NCBI RefSeq assembly: GCF_014205275.1
Contig: NZ_JACHND010000001.1
Span: forward strand, 3,100,001 to 3,164,000
DNA from: Sphaerisporangium siamense
Lineage (GTDB): Bacteria; Actinomycetota; Actinomycetes; Streptosporangiales; Streptosporangiaceae
Direction: 5' to 3'
Length of the DNA stretch: 64,000 bases
Positions 18,030 to 27,099 of this stretch are shown piece by piece. Each line of letters begins with the position of its first letter. The stretch's first letter is position 1. The notes under the pieces were generated by a model. That model saw only the letters and a list, made by a program, of their open reading frames with translations. It was not told where the DNA came from and did no database searches. The translations under genes and the position numbers were made by a program.

Positions 18030-18224
18030 ATGGCGAAGGCTCTACTCGGCCACGTCGGCGGTCTCGACCCTCGGATGGTCTCGGAAATGCGCCGTCTCCA
18101 GCAGCGGATCCGGGATCTGGAGGCTGAGCTCACAAGGCTCCAGGCTCAGAACGACGCTCTCGCGGCGCAGTCGCGGGATGAGGAGTTCACCCGTCTGCAG
18201 GATCGCGAGCCGGCCCTCACCTGA
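18030..18224 (+). CDS. Small coiled-coil protein
   Basis: This is a 64-residue hydrophilic protein. Residues 15-50 form a strong heptad pattern (MVSEMRRLQQRIRDLEAE followed by further leucine/glutamine heptads), so it likely makes a short dimeric coiled coil. A GTGGAGGA site lies 7 bases before the ATG. It sits alone between the acylphosphatase and smc and is followed by a perfect terminator, so it is probably its own short transcript. Similar small proteins occur at this position in other actinomycetes; no function is known to me. Confidence 0.8.
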   Translation: MAKALLGHVGGLDPRMVSEMRRLQQRIRDLEAELTRLQAQNDALAAQSRDEEFTRLQDREPALT

Positions 18225-18246
18225 GGATCGGTACGGCAACACCGTC

Positions 18247-18270
18247 AGGGACGCCTCCCAAGGCGTCCCT
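18247..18270 (+). terminator. Perfect intrinsic terminator
   Basis: AGGGACGCCT and AGGCGTCCCT form a 10-bp stem around CCCA, followed by TTGCTGTT, 23 bases after the stop of the small coiled-coil gene. Confidence 0.85.
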
Positions 18271-19108
18271 TTGCTGTTCCTACGGCGCCCTCCTCCCTCG
18301 CGCGGCACCCCGCCGGCGGACCGGAGCGCCCGGCCGGGGCCCCCGCGCTCGACGATCATGAACGCGTCGCGTGCCGGCGTGCTGCCCGGCCGCCGGAGAT
18401 CATTTTCCGGGCACGCCTTCCTGCGCCGTCCGCCCACCTCGAATATCGCCTGCGCGGCCTTTGTCCAATTCCGCGGTGTGGGCACGGGCGTAGCCTGGCG
18501 CTCTGCGCCGAACGGCGGCCCCGGGTGGCGGTGTTCGTGCTGGACCGTAAACCTCTCGACCGCTGATCGATCACGCCAAGATAGTTGAGGGAAGACCCAA
18601 ATCCGGGCTTTCTTGGATGGATTTTCCGAGCATCATGGGCATTCTTCAAGATCTGCGTCCGGGACGGGAACCCCTGGTGGGGTGGCGGATCCGCGTCGCC
18701 GTGACCTGTGCTTCCACGATGATGGGGCGTGGCGGGAGGTGGGGACGGGCGTCGCGGTCAGGTGCTTTGCCTGTCGTTCGCATACCACCTGATGACCCGA
18801 CAGATCCGGCGCGTGCCTGTCTTTCCGATATTCGTCGTACATGGTTAAAGAATGCCTTTCCTGCGCCCTTAGCGGGATACATTACCGGCACCCGCGCAGC
18901 CCGGTGAGCCCACTGATATGACCTCGTCCGCACGACCGGACCCGGCCCCGGTGACGCGCCGCCGGGCGGCACGCCCCTCCGCCGGCGCGCGGCCGTGCCG
19001 GACCGTGAAGCTCTTACGCGCCACCGGAGGATGCGCGAAGGGGTAGGGTGCCCCGCATAGATCGCTCTGACGTGGGCGATCTCGGAATGTCGGGGAGGTC
19101 GGCGGCGG
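18271..19108. other. 840-bp spacer upstream of smc without a supported gene
   Basis: Composition is less biased than in the flanking genes. Open frames of 70-96 codons exist on both strands (for example 18617-18907 plus and 18633-18842 minus). None has family resemblance, consistent third-position GC or a clear ribosome binding site. It presumably holds the smc promoter and may contain a decayed gene. Confidence 0.4.
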
Positions 19109-22100
19109 GTGTATCTCAAGAACCTGACGCTGCGCGGCTTCAAGTCCTTCGCCTCCGCCACGGCGCTGAAGTTCGAGCCCGGGATCACCTGTGTCGTCGG
19201 CCCCAACGGGTCGGGCAAGTCCAACGTCGTCGACGCGCTCGCCTGGGTGATGGGCGAGCACAGCGCCAAGTCGCTGCGCGGCGGCAAGATGGAGGACGTC
19301 ATCTTCGCCGGGACGTCCTCGCGGCCCCCGCTCGGCCGGGCCGAGGTCACGCTGACGATCGACAACACCGACGGCGCCCTGCCCATCGACTACACCGAGG
19401 TGACGATCAGCCGGCTGATGTTCCGGTCGGGTCAGAGCGAGTACGCCATCAACGGCGACACCTGCCGCCTGCTGGACATCCAGGAACTGCTGTCGGACTC
19501 GGGCATCGGGCGCGAGATGCACGTCATCGTGGGCCAGGGCCAGCTCGACACCGTCCTGCACGCCGGCCCCGAGGAGCGCAGGGCGTTCATCGAGGAGGCC
19601 GCGGGCGTCCTGAAGCACCGCAAGCGCAAAGAGAAGGCGCTGCGCAAGCTCGACGCCATGCAGGCCAACCTCACCCGTGTCCAGGACCTGGTCAACGAGC
19701 TGCGCCGCCAGCTCAAGCCGCTGGGCCGCCAGGCGGAGATCGCGCGCAGGGCCGCGGTGATCCAGGCCGACCTGCGCGACGCCCGCCTGCGCCTGCTCGC
19801 CGACGACGTCGTCCGGCTGCGCACCCGCCTGGAGCAGGAGGCCGCCGACGAGGCCGCCGTGCGGGTGCGGCGCGCCGAGGTCGAGGGGCAACTGGAGGCC
19901 GGGCAGGCCAGGGAGGCCGAGCTGGAGGCCGCCGAGGCCGCCGCGCAGCCCCGCCTCGCCTCCGCCCAGGAGACCTACTACCGCCTGGCCGCGCTCAAGG
20001 AGCGGTTCCACAGCGTCGGCACGCTCGCGGGCGAGCGCCAGCGGCACGCCCTGGAGGCGGCCTCGATCGAGCGGCGCGGGCGCGACCCGGAGGACTACGA
20101 GCGCGAGGCCGCCGAGGTCCGCGCGCGTGAAGAGAACCTGAAGGTCGAGCTGGAGCAGGCCGAGGAGGTCCTGGAGCAGGCGGTCTGGCGGCGCACCGAG
20201 GCCGAGGAGGCGCTGGCGGACGAGGAGCGCCGCCTGGCCGCGGCGGCGCGGGCGGCGGCCGACCGCCGCGAGGGCCTGGCCCGGCTGCGGGGCGAGGTCG
20301 CCGCCGTGCGGGGCCGCGCGCGGGCCGCGGAGGAGGAGATCGGGCGTCTCGGCAAGGCCATGTCCGAGGCACGGCAGCGCGCCGAGCGCGCCCGGGAGGA
20401 CCACGACGCCGAGCGCCTCGCGGGCCCCGCCGCCGAGCCTGAGCTGGCCGAGGAGCTGGCCCTGTCCCAGGAGAGCGTGTCGGAGGCCGAGGCCGCGGTC
20501 GAGGCGGCCAGGACGGCCGTGGAGGAGGCCAGAGCCGCCGTGGAGGGCCCGCGGCGGGCGTTGGCCGAGGCCAGGACGGCGGTGGGCGCGGCGCGCGCGG
20601 CCGACCAGGAGGCGCAGCGCGCGGTGGCGGCGCTGGAGGCCCGCCGCGACGCCCTGGAGATGGGCCTGGCCGAGGGCGCGGACGGCGGCGCGGCGCTGCT
20701 GGCGGCCGGGCTGCCCGGCGTGCTCGGGCCGATGGCCACGCTGATGAGCGTGCGGCCCGGGGCCGAGGTCGCCGTGGCCGCCGTGCTGGGGGCCGCCGCC
20801 GAGGCCGTGGCCGTCGAGTCGCACGCGACGGTCGTGGAGGCCCTCGAACTGCTGCGGGCCAAGGGCGCGGGCAAGGCCGGCCTGGTCGTCGCCTCCGACG
20901 CCGTCGTGCCCCGGCCGGCGCCCGCCGACGGCCTGGTGTGGGCGGCCGACCTGGTCACCGTGCCGGAGGCGTTCCGCAGGGCCGCCGACGGCCTGCTGTC
21001 CGGCGTGGTCGTGGTGGACGACCCGCAGGCCGCCACGCGGGTGGTCCGTGAGCGTCCCGAGCTGCGCGCCGTCACCTGGGCGGGTGACCTGGTCGGCGCC
21101 CACTACGCGCACGGCGGGTCGGGCGGCGGCACGTCGGTGCTCCAGATGCGCACCGCGCTGGACCAGGCCGTCGCGGACCTGGCCGAGGTGACGGAGACCG
21201 CCGCGCGCACCGTCGCCGCGCTGGAGGAGGCCGCCGAAGCCGAGCGCACGGCGCAGCAGGCGGTCGAGTCCGCCCAGGCCCGGGTGAGCCAGGCGCAGAC
21301 CGGCGCCGACGCCGCGCAGGCGGGCGTCAAGGCCGCCCGGCGGGCGCTGGACGGCGTGCGGGGCAGGCAGCGGGAGGCCGACCAGCGGCTCGCCGTCGCG
21401 GCCAGGCGGCTGGCCCAGCTCGACGCCGCGGCGGACGCCGCGCGCCAGGAGTGCGACCGGCTGGCCGCCAACGTCGCCGCCGCCGAGGAGGCCCGCGACC
21501 GCGACCTGGCCGGGGTCGTGGAGCTGGAGGAGCGCCTGGCCGAGGCCGAGTACGCCGACGAGCTCGCCGCCGAGCCGACCACCGAGACCCGCGACGAGCT
21601 CGCCGCGACCTGCGCGGTGGCCCGGCAGGCCGAGATGGAGGCACGGCTGTCGGTCCGCACCGCCGAGGAGCGCGTCAAGGGCATCGCGGGCCGCGCCGAC
21701 CACCTGACGCGCGCCGCCCGCCGTGAGCGCGAGGAGCGGGCGGGCGCCGCCGCGCTGCGCGAGCGCCGCCGCGCGCAGGCCGCGGTGGCCGAGGCCGTCG
21801 TGCACGGTGCCGGGCGCGCGCTCGGACTGCTGGAGGCGTCCCTGGCGGCGGCGGCCGGGGAACGCGAGGAGGCCGAGCGGGCGCGGGGCGAGATCGACGC
21901 CGGGCTGAAGGCCGTCCGGGTGCGGGTCCGCGAGCTGTCCGGCGAGCTGGACGGCCTGGTCAACCGCGTCCACGGCACCGAGGTCGCCCGCACCGAGCAG
22001 CGCCTGCGCCTGGAGCAGATGGAGTCCAGGGCCATGGAGGAGTTCGGCGTCGAGGTGGACGCGCTGACCTCCGAGTACGGCCCCGACCAGCCGGTGCCGG

Positions 22101-22789
22101 TCGCCGACGGCGATCCCGCGCCGTACGTCCGCGAGGAGCAGGAGAAGCGGGCGCGGGTGGCCGAGAAGCAGATGGCGCAGCTCGGCAAGGTCAACCCGCT
22201 GGCGCTGGAGGAGTTCGCCGCGCTGGAGGAGCGCCACACCTTCCTGAACTCCCAGCTCGAAGACCTGCGCAAGACCCGGCGCGACCTGCTGCTCGTGGTC
22301 AAGGAGGTCGACGAGCGGGTGGAGCAGGTCTTCACGGCCGCCTACGAGGACGTCGCCCGCGAGTTCGAGGCGATCTTCACGCGCGTGTTCCCCGGCGGCG
22401 AGGGCCGCCTGCTGCTGACCGACCCCGCCGACATGCTGACCACGGGGGTGGACGTCGAGGCGCGGCCACCGGGCAAGAAGGTCAAGCGCCTGTCGCTGTT
22501 GTCGGGCGGCGAGCGGTCGCTGACGGCCGTGGCGTTCCTGATCTCGATCTTCAAGGCGCGCCCGTCGCCGTTCTACGTCATGGACGAGGTCGAGGCAGCG
22601 CTGGACGACACCAACACCCAGCGGCTGCTCACCCTGTTCGAGGAGCTGCGGCAGAGCTCGCAGCTCATCGTGATCACCCACCAGAAGCGCACGATGGAGA
22701 TCGCCGACGCGTTGTACGGGGTGAGCATGCGCGGGGACGGCGTCACGCAGGTCGTCAGCCAGCGTCTGCGCGAGCGGGAGAGCGCCTGA
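19109..22789 (+). CDS. smc: Chromosome segregation protein SMC
   Basis: This is the 1,226-residue condensin ATPase that compacts and segregates the chromosome with ScpA and ScpB. The N-terminal Walker A is GPNGSGKSN (residues 31-39). Two long Ala/Glu/Arg-rich coiled coils flank a hinge (about 525-680, with LPGVLGPMATLMSV). The C-terminal head carries the ABC signature LLSGGERSLTA (about 1130) and Walker B FYVMDEVEAALDD (about 1152). The GTG at 19109 starts the conserved MYLKNLTLRGFKSFA. ftsY follows on the same strand after 114 bases. Confidence 0.97.
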   Translation: MYLKNLTLRGFKSFASATALKFEPGITCVVGPNGSGKSNVVDALAWVMGEHSAKSLRGGKMEDVIFAGTSSRPPLGRAEVTLTIDNTDGALPIDYTEVTISRLMFRSGQSEYAINGDTCRLLDIQELLSDSGIGREMHVIVGQGQLDTVLHAGPEERRAFIEEAAGVLKHRKRKEKALRKLDAMQANLTRVQDLVNELRRQLKPLGRQAEIARRAAVIQADLRDARLRLLADDVVRLRTRLEQEAADEAAVRVRRAEVEGQLEAGQAREAELEAAEAAAQPRLASAQETYYRLAALKERFHSVGTLAGERQRHALEAASIERRGRDPEDYEREAAEVRAREENLKVELEQAEEVLEQAVWRRTEAEEALADEERRLAAAARAAADRREGLARLRGEVAAVRGRARAAEEEIGRLGKAMSEARQRAERAREDHDAERLAGPAAEPELAEELALSQESVSEAEAAVEAARTAVEEARAAVEGPRRALAEARTAVGAARAADQEAQRAVAALEARRDALEMGLAEGADGGAALLAAGLPGVLGPMATLMSVRPGAEVAVAAVLGAAAEAVAVESHATVVEALELLRAKGAGKAGLVVASDAVVPRPAPADGLVWAADLVTVPEAFRRAADGLLSGVVVVDDPQAATRVVRERPELRAVTWAGDLVGAHYAHGGSGGGTSVLQMRTALDQAVADLAEVTETAARTVAALEEAAEAERTAQQAVESAQARVSQAQTGADAAQAGVKAARRALDGVRGRQREADQRLAVAARRLAQLDAAADAARQECDRLAANVAAAEEARDRDLAGVVELEERLAEAEYADELAAEPTTETRDELAATCAVARQAEMEARLSVRTAEERVKGIAGRADHLTRAARREREERAGAAALRERRRAQAAVAEAVVHGAGRALGLLEASLAAAAGEREEAERARGEIDAGLKAVRVRVRELSGELDGLVNRVHGTEVARTEQRLRLEQMESRAMEEFGVEVDALTSEYGPDQPVPVADGDPAPYVREEQEKRARVAEKQMAQLGKVNPLALEEFAALEERHTFLNSQLEDLRKTRRDLLLVVKEVDERVEQVFTAAYEDVAREFEAIFTRVFPGGEGRLLLTDPADMLTTGVDVEARPPGKKVKRLSLLSGGERSLTAVAFLISIFKARPSPFYVMDEVEAALDDTNTQRLLTLFEELRQSSQLIVITHQKRTMEIADALYGVSMRGDGVTQVVSQRLRERESA

Positions 22790-22903
22790 CGCCGTGCCGA
22801 CCTTCCAGGTTCGGCCTAGAAGTCAGGAAATGTCGGTATAACCGCCGCACGAGGGGCGAGCCCGGGCGGCAGCACGCCCGCCCGTCTGGAAAACTGACAT
22901 CTT

Positions 22904-24085
22904 GTGGATGGGTATCTCGGCATCATCGTGATCGTCATCGTCGTCGCGGCGCTCGCGCTGGGCGGCATGTTCCTGCTGTTCCGGCCCAGCCGGCGCCACG
23001 CGCCGCCGGTCCCCCCGCCGCAGGCGCCGACTCTTCCCGAGCGCGAGCAGGCCCCGCCGGCCGGCGTGATCGAGGAAGACACCATCACCACCACCGTGCC
23101 GCCTCCGGCCAGGCCGGTGGAGCCCGTGGTGGTTCCCGAGATCGAGATCCCCCCTCCCTCCGCGGGGCGCATGGTGCGGCTGCGCGCCCGGCTCGCCCGC
23201 TCGCAGACCTCTCTCGGCAAGGGCCTGCTCGAACTGCTGTCCCGCGACCGTCTCGACGACGACGCCTGGGACGAGGTCGAGGACACCCTGATCACCGCCG
23301 ATGTCGGCGTCGCCCCCACCCGCGCCATGGTCGACGAGCTGCGCACCCGCGTGAAGGTCCTCGGCTCCCGCGACGTCGGCCAGGTGCGCGGGCTGCTGCG
23401 CGAGCAGCTCCTCACCCAGATCGGCGCCGACATGGACCGCACGCTGCGCACCGCCCCGCACGGCGAGCGTCCCGCCGTCGTCCTGGTGGTCGGCGTCAAC
23501 GGCACCGGCAAGACCACCACCACCGGCAAGCTCGCCCGCGCGCTGATCGGCGACGGCCGCACGGTCGTCCTCGGCGCCGCCGACACCTTCCGGGCCGCCG
23601 CCGCCGACCAGCTCCAGACCTGGGGCGAGCGCGTCGGCGCCGAGGTGGTCCGCAAGGACGAGGGCGCCGACCCGGCGTCCGTGGCCTTCGACGCGGTCAG
23701 CAAGGGCATCGACGACAAGGTGGACACCGTCATCGTCGACACGGCGGGCCGCCTGCACACCAAGACCGGCCTCATGGACGAGCTCGGCAAGGTCAAGCGG
23801 GTCATCGAGAAGAAGGCGACGGTGGACGAGGTCCTGCTCGTCCTGGACGCCACCACCGGCCAGAACGGCATGCGCCAGGCCCAGGTCTTCGCCGAGGCGG
23901 TCAACGTCACCGGCATCGTGCTGACCAAGCTGGACGGCACGGCCAAGGGCGGCATCGTCATCGCCGTCCAGCGCGAGCTGGGCGTCCCGGTCAAGCTCGT
24001 CGGCCTCGGCGAGGGCCCCGACGACCTGGCCCCCTTCGACCCCGAGGTCTTCGTGGACGCCATCCTCGGCGACAACGGCCGCTGA
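22904..24085 (+). CDS. ftsY: Signal recognition particle receptor FtsY
   Basis: This membrane-associated GTPase docks SRP-ribosome complexes at the translocon. An N-terminal hydrophobic helix (residues 5-28) anchors the 393-residue protein, as in other actinobacterial FtsY. A Pro-rich linker follows, then the NG domain: G1 GVNGTGKTTT (about 196), G2/G3 DTFRAAAADQL and DTAGRLHT (about 278), and G4 TKLDGTAKGG. The GTG at 22904 is the only start giving the membrane helix. A bidirectional hairpin separates it from the convergent PLP gene. Confidence 0.96.
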   Translation: MDGYLGIIVIVIVVAALALGGMFLLFRPSRRHAPPVPPPQAPTLPEREQAPPAGVIEEDTITTTVPPPARPVEPVVVPEIEIPPPSAGRMVRLRARLARSQTSLGKGLLELLSRDRLDDDAWDEVEDTLITADVGVAPTRAMVDELRTRVKVLGSRDVGQVRGLLREQLLTQIGADMDRTLRTAPHGERPAVVLVVGVNGTGKTTTTGKLARALIGDGRTVVLGAADTFRAAAADQLQTWGERVGAEVVRKDEGADPASVAFDAVSKGIDDKVDTVIVDTAGRLHTKTGLMDELGKVKRVIEKKATVDEVLLVLDATTGQNGMRQAQVFAEAVNVTGIVLTKLDGTAKGGIVIAVQRELGVPVKLVGLGEGPDDLAPFDPEVFVDAILGDNGR

Positions 24086-24091
24086 CGGGCG

Positions 24092-24123
24092 CCCGGCCTC
24101 CGCCGCGGATGGCGGAGGCCGGG
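24092..24123. terminator. Bidirectional terminator between ftsY and cds1
   Basis: CCCGGCCTCCGCC and GGCGGAGGCCGGG make a perfect 13-bp stem with a GCGGAT loop. It lies 6 bases after the ftsY stop and 7 bases from the opposing gene's stop. Confidence 0.85.
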
Positions 24124-24130
24124 GGCACGG

Positions 24131-25204
24131 TCAGTCCCGCAGGAAGGCGCGCAGGTCCTCCAGGGGAGGGGCGATGTCGATGCCCTGCTCGGCGAGCCAG
24201 GAGTCGTCGCCGTAGGTGCAGCGGTAGCGTTCGCCGCCGTCGCAGATCAGCGTGACCACGCTCCCGTGCTCGCCGTTCGCGCGCATCTGCTTGATGATCT
24301 CGACGGCGGCGGCGACGTTCGTGCCCGTGGACCCGCCGACGTCCCGCCCGGTGACCTCCCGCACCCAGCGCATGGCCGCGATCGAGGCGGCGTCGGGCAC
24401 CTGGACCATGCGGTCGATGACCGTGGGCAGGAAGGACGGCTCGACCCGCGGGCGGCCGATGCCCTCGATCCGCGACCCGCGGGCCGTCGTGCCCGCCTCG
24501 CCGTCGACCCAGGACGGGTAGAACGCCGAGCCGTCGGGGTCCACGACGGCGAGGCGGGTGGCGTGGCGGCGGTAGCGGATGTACCGGCCGATCGTGGCGG
24601 AGGTGCCGCCGGTGCCGGCGCCGACGACGATCCAGGCGGGCTCGGGGTGCCGCTCCAGGGACATCTGCTGGTAGATGCTCTCGGCGATGTTGTTGTTGCC
24701 CCGCCAGTCGGTGGCGCGCTCGGCGTAGGTGAACTGGTCCATGAAGTGGCCGCCGGTGTCCTCGGCGAGGCGGTGCGACTCCTCGTAGATCGCCTTGGGG
24801 TCCTCGACGAGCCGGCACTTGCCGCCGTAGAACTCGATGAGCGCGATCTTCTCCGGCGAGGTGGAGGCGGGCATGACCGCGACGAACGGCAGGCCCAGCA
24901 TGCGGCAGAAGTAGGCTTCGCTGACGGCGGTGGAGCCGCTGGACGCCTCGATGACGGTCGTGGACGGGCCGATGTTGCCGTTCGCCAGGCCGTACAGGAA
25001 CAACGATCTGGCCAGGCGGTGTTTGAGCGAGCCGGTGGGGTGGACGGACTCGTCCTTCAGGTACAGGTCGACGCCCCAGCGCGGGGGGAGGGGGAACACG
25101 TGCAGGTGGGTGTCGCAGCTGCGGTTGGCGTCGGCCTCGACCGTGCGGATCGCCTCGGCCACCCAGTCCCGCGTCGTACGGTCATGCCGGTCCAGGTACT
25201 TCAT
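24131..25204 (-). CDS. PLP-dependent cysteine synthase-fold enzyme, Cds1-type L-cysteine desulfhydrase
   Basis: This is a 357-residue fold-type II PLP enzyme. The Schiff-base lysine lies in [11 protein letters not shown] (about residue 61), the substrate loop in [10 protein letters not shown], and the phosphate-binding glycines in [14 protein letters not shown]. The protein resembles mycobacterial Rv3684 (Cds1), which degrades cysteine to sulfide, pyruvate and ammonia and affects redox balance, rather than the shorter CysK/CysM synthases; that assignment rests on memory of sequence style. It diverges from the SigR-like gene, a redox-type sigma factor, which makes a shared thiol-stress context plausible but unproven. 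Confidence 0.85.
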   Translation of the reverse strand: MKYLDRHDRTTRDWVAEAIRTVEADANRSCDTHLHVFPLPPRWGVDLYLKDESVHPTGSLKHRLARSLFLYGLANGNIGPSTTVIEASSGSTAVSEAYFCRMLGLPFVAVMPASTSPEKIALIEFYGGKCRLVEDPKAIYEESHRLAEDTGGHFMDQFTYAERATDWRGNNNIAESIYQQMSLERHPEPAWIVVGAGTGGTSATIGRYIRYRRHATRLAVVDPDGSAFYPSWVDGEAGTTARGSRIEGIGRPRVEPSFLPTVIDRMVQVPDAASIAAMRWVREVTGRDVGGSTGTNVAAAVEIIKQMRANGEHGSVVTLICDGGERYRCTYGDDSWLAEQGIDIAPPLEDLRAFLRD

Positions 25205-25474
25205 GGCGCCACCGTACCCGCTACCGTATCTGTGTGAGCCTGACCACAGTTTCTACCGTTTTGGGTAGGGTCTGTTACTATAATGATACTTGTCCGGCAC
25301 CGGGTGTGACGTCGCCACCTCGGGCCATACCGCTTCACGGGCCTCCCTGACCAGCCACAACCCTTAACGTCACACTTATGGGTGAACCATGAGCATGTGA
25401 TCGGCCGTCAGATGGAGTAGCGGTTACCGAACCTGCATGGGTTCATGCCGGATGGGTAACGGGGGTCAGCAGGC
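25205..25474 (+). promoter_or_regulatory. Divergent promoter region with a consensus -10 (TATAAT, 25279-25284)
   Basis: This AT-richer spacer between cds1 and the sigma gene contains a perfect TATAAT reading toward the sigma gene. The same tract read on the other strand gives TATAGT toward cds1. No good -35 is visible for either, and no SigR-type GGAAT...GTT pair was found. A start at 25279+12 would leave a ~180-base leader. Confidence 0.4.
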
Positions 25475-26083
25475 ATGAGGGGGATGAACATGATCTCGAT
25501 GACCGAGCAGCAGCGTCGTGCGTGGTTCGAACGCGACGTCATGCCGGTGACCAGCCAGCTCTTCGCGTCGGCGATGCGACTCACCCGCAACACGGCGGAC
25601 GCCGAGGACCTCGTGCAGGAGACGGTGGCCAAGGCCTACACCTCGTACCACCAGTTCCGGCCGGGGACCAACCTGAAGGCGTGGCTGCACCGGATCCTGA
25701 CGAACAATTTCATCAACGACTACCGCAAGCAGCAGCGGTCGCCGAAGCTGTCCACGGCGGAGGACATCGAGGACTGGCAGCTCGCCGCCGCGGAGTCCCA
25801 CATGTCCACGGGGCTGCGCTCGGCGGAGACCGAGGCGCTTGAGCAGCTTCCCGACAGCGTCGTGATGAACGCGTTGCGCGCCCTTCCGGAGGAGTTCCGC
25901 GTCGCGGTGTACCTCGCGGACGTGGAAGGCTTCGCCTACAAGGAGATCGCCGAGCGCATGGGCACGCCGATCGGCACGGTCATGTCGCGGCTGCACCGCG
26001 GCCGCCGCCAGCTCCGGACGATGCTGGAAGGCTACGCCCACGAAGAGGGCGCGGTGCGGGTCCCGCAGTTCCAGGCCGCCTGA
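25475..26083 (+). CDS. SigR/SigH-like ECF RNA polymerase sigma factor
   Basis: This 202-residue ECF12-type sigma factor closely resembles streptomycete SigR. Region 2 includes [20 protein letters not shown] and [19 protein letters not shown]. The linker [19 protein letters not shown] and region 4 with [36 protein letters not shown] are near-textbook. SigR controls the disulfide-stress response and is normally held by the zinc anti-sigma RsrA encoded just downstream. Here the next gene is convergent and unrelated, so no rsrA partner is present. Several ATG codons (25475, 25484, 25490, 25499) are possible starts. A strong terminator follows. Confidence 0.93.
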   Translation: MRGMNMISMTEQQRRAWFERDVMPVTSQLFASAMRLTRNTADAEDLVQETVAKAYTSYHQFRPGTNLKAWLHRILTNNFINDYRKQQRSPKLSTAEDIEDWQLAAAESHMSTGLRSAETEALEQLPDSVVMNALRALPEEFRVAVYLADVEGFAYKEIAERMGTPIGTVMSRLHRGRRQLRTMLEGYAHEEGAVRVPQFQAA

Positions 26084-26114
26084 TCTCGGGCCGCCCTCCC
26101 CTGGGACCTCTTCC

Positions 26115-26145
26115 AAGGCCGGTACGGCGTGTCCGTGCCGGCCTT
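26115..26145. terminator. Terminator between the sigma gene and the EamA gene
   Basis: AAGGCCGGTACGG pairs with CCGTGCCGGCCTT (one G-T pair) around CGTGT. It sits between convergent stops and can serve both strands. Confidence 0.8.
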
Positions 26146-26171
26146 CGTCATGTCCTCGCGGGCCCGCGGAA

Positions 26172-27014
26172 TCACGCGGCGGTGGCGGCGATCAGGGCGA
26201 CGGCGCCGAGGGCGAGGCCGATGCCCGACGCCTGGACGGCGTTGAGCCGCTCCTTCAGCACCCAGCGGGCCAGCACCAGCGTGCTGGCCGGGTACAGCGA
26301 CACGAGCACCGCCACCACGACGAGCAGGCCACGCTGGGCCGCCAGCAGGTAGAGCACGTTGGCCGCCATGTCGAGCACGCCCGCCGTGACGATCGTGGGC
26401 AGCGACCCGCGCCCGGGGCGCAGCGTGCGCCCCGTGAACAGGGCCAGCGCCGCGACCAGGGTGACCGAGGCCAGGCGCGCGCCGAACAGCGGCCACATGC
26501 CGGTGCCCTCGGGCACCTGCTTGAGCAGGACGAAGAACGCGCCGAAGCCCGCCCCCGCCGCCAGGGCCTGGACGACGGGCCCGAACGTCATGCGCGCGCC
26601 GGGGGTGGTGGAGTCGCGGCCGACGAGGATCACCGCGCCGAGCGCGAGCGCCACCCCGCCGAGCGCGAGCGGCTCCGGCCGTTCGCCCATGGTGAGGCCG
26701 ACGAGCACGGGCAGCGCCACCGACATGGTGGCGGTCGTGGGCGCGACCACCGACATCACGCCCCCGGCCAGCGCCCGGTAGAAGAAGATCAGCGCGAGGC
26801 CGCCGCAGAGCCCGGCGGCCATGCCCCAGACCAGCCCTCCGAGGCTCGGCGCGCCCGGCAGGAGCGGGAGCAGCGGCAGCACGAAGAGCAGCCCCGCGAT
26901 CTGGCTGAACAGCACGACGGCGAGGACTCGGGAACGTCTGGTGGCGAGCCCGCCGAAGAAGTCGGCCATGCCGTACACGACGGCACAGATGGTCGCCAGC
27001 AGTACCGCGGCCAT
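26172..27014 (-). CDS. EamA/DMT-family inner-membrane transporter
   Basis: This 280-residue protein consists of ten hydrophobic helices arranged as two EamA repeats, each starting with a small-residue-rich helix (MAAVLLATICAVVYGMADFF and LAAGAGFGAFFVLL). The family exports metabolites such as amino acids or drugs; the substrate is unknown. It faces an XRE-cupin regulator across an 85-base spacer with a perfect TGCACT-N3-AGTGCA palindrome. The regulator probably controls this exporter. Confidence 0.88.
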   Translation of the reverse strand: MAAVLLATICAVVYGMADFFGGLATRRSRVLAVVLFSQIAGLLFVLPLLPLLPGAPSLGGLVWGMAAGLCGGLALIFFYRALAGGVMSVVAPTTATMSVALPVLVGLTMGERPEPLALGGVALALGAVILVGRDSTTPGARMTFGPVVQALAAGAGFGAFFVLLKQVPEGTGMWPLFGARLASVTLVAALALFTGRTLRPGRGSLPTIVTAGVLDMAANVLYLLAAQRGLLVVVAVLVSLYPASTLVLARWVLKERLNAVQASGIGLALGAVALIAATAA

Positions 27015-27036
27015 CGCCGCTCACCCCCCAGTCCAA

Positions 27037-27051
27037 TGCACTCTTAGTGCA
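27037..27051. promoter_or_regulatory. Palindromic operator TGCACT-CTT-AGTGCA
   Basis: A perfect 6-bp inverted repeat lies 22 bases from the EamA start, overlapping the expected transcription start of that gene (TATATT at 27053-27058 on the plus strand also reads as an AT-rich -10 zone). A second TGCACT half-site lies at 27093-27098, directly before the regulator's ATG. This is a good candidate binding site for the XRE-cupin protein. Confidence 0.6.
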
Positions 27052-27087
27052 ATATATTAGGACTAATCCGGTGCACAGAACGGACAC

Positions 27088-27093
27088 TACACT
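27088..27093 (+). promoter_or_regulatory. -10 element TACACT placing the transcript start at the ATG (leaderless)
   Basis: TACACT is separated from the ATG at 27100 by six bases, so transcription should begin at or next to the start codon. No ribosome binding site is present. Confidence 0.5.
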
Positions 27094-27099
27094 GCACTC

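Noticed and set aside
18617-18907. 96-codon ORF in the smc upstream spacer
   Set aside because: Weak codon bias, no ribosome binding site and competing minus-strand frames of similar quality.
18869-22681. Very long open frame on the minus strand (about 1,270 codons)
   Set aside because: It is the antisense shadow of smc; the plus-strand product has every SMC motif and the minus frame is a low-complexity Gly/Leu/Arg sequence.
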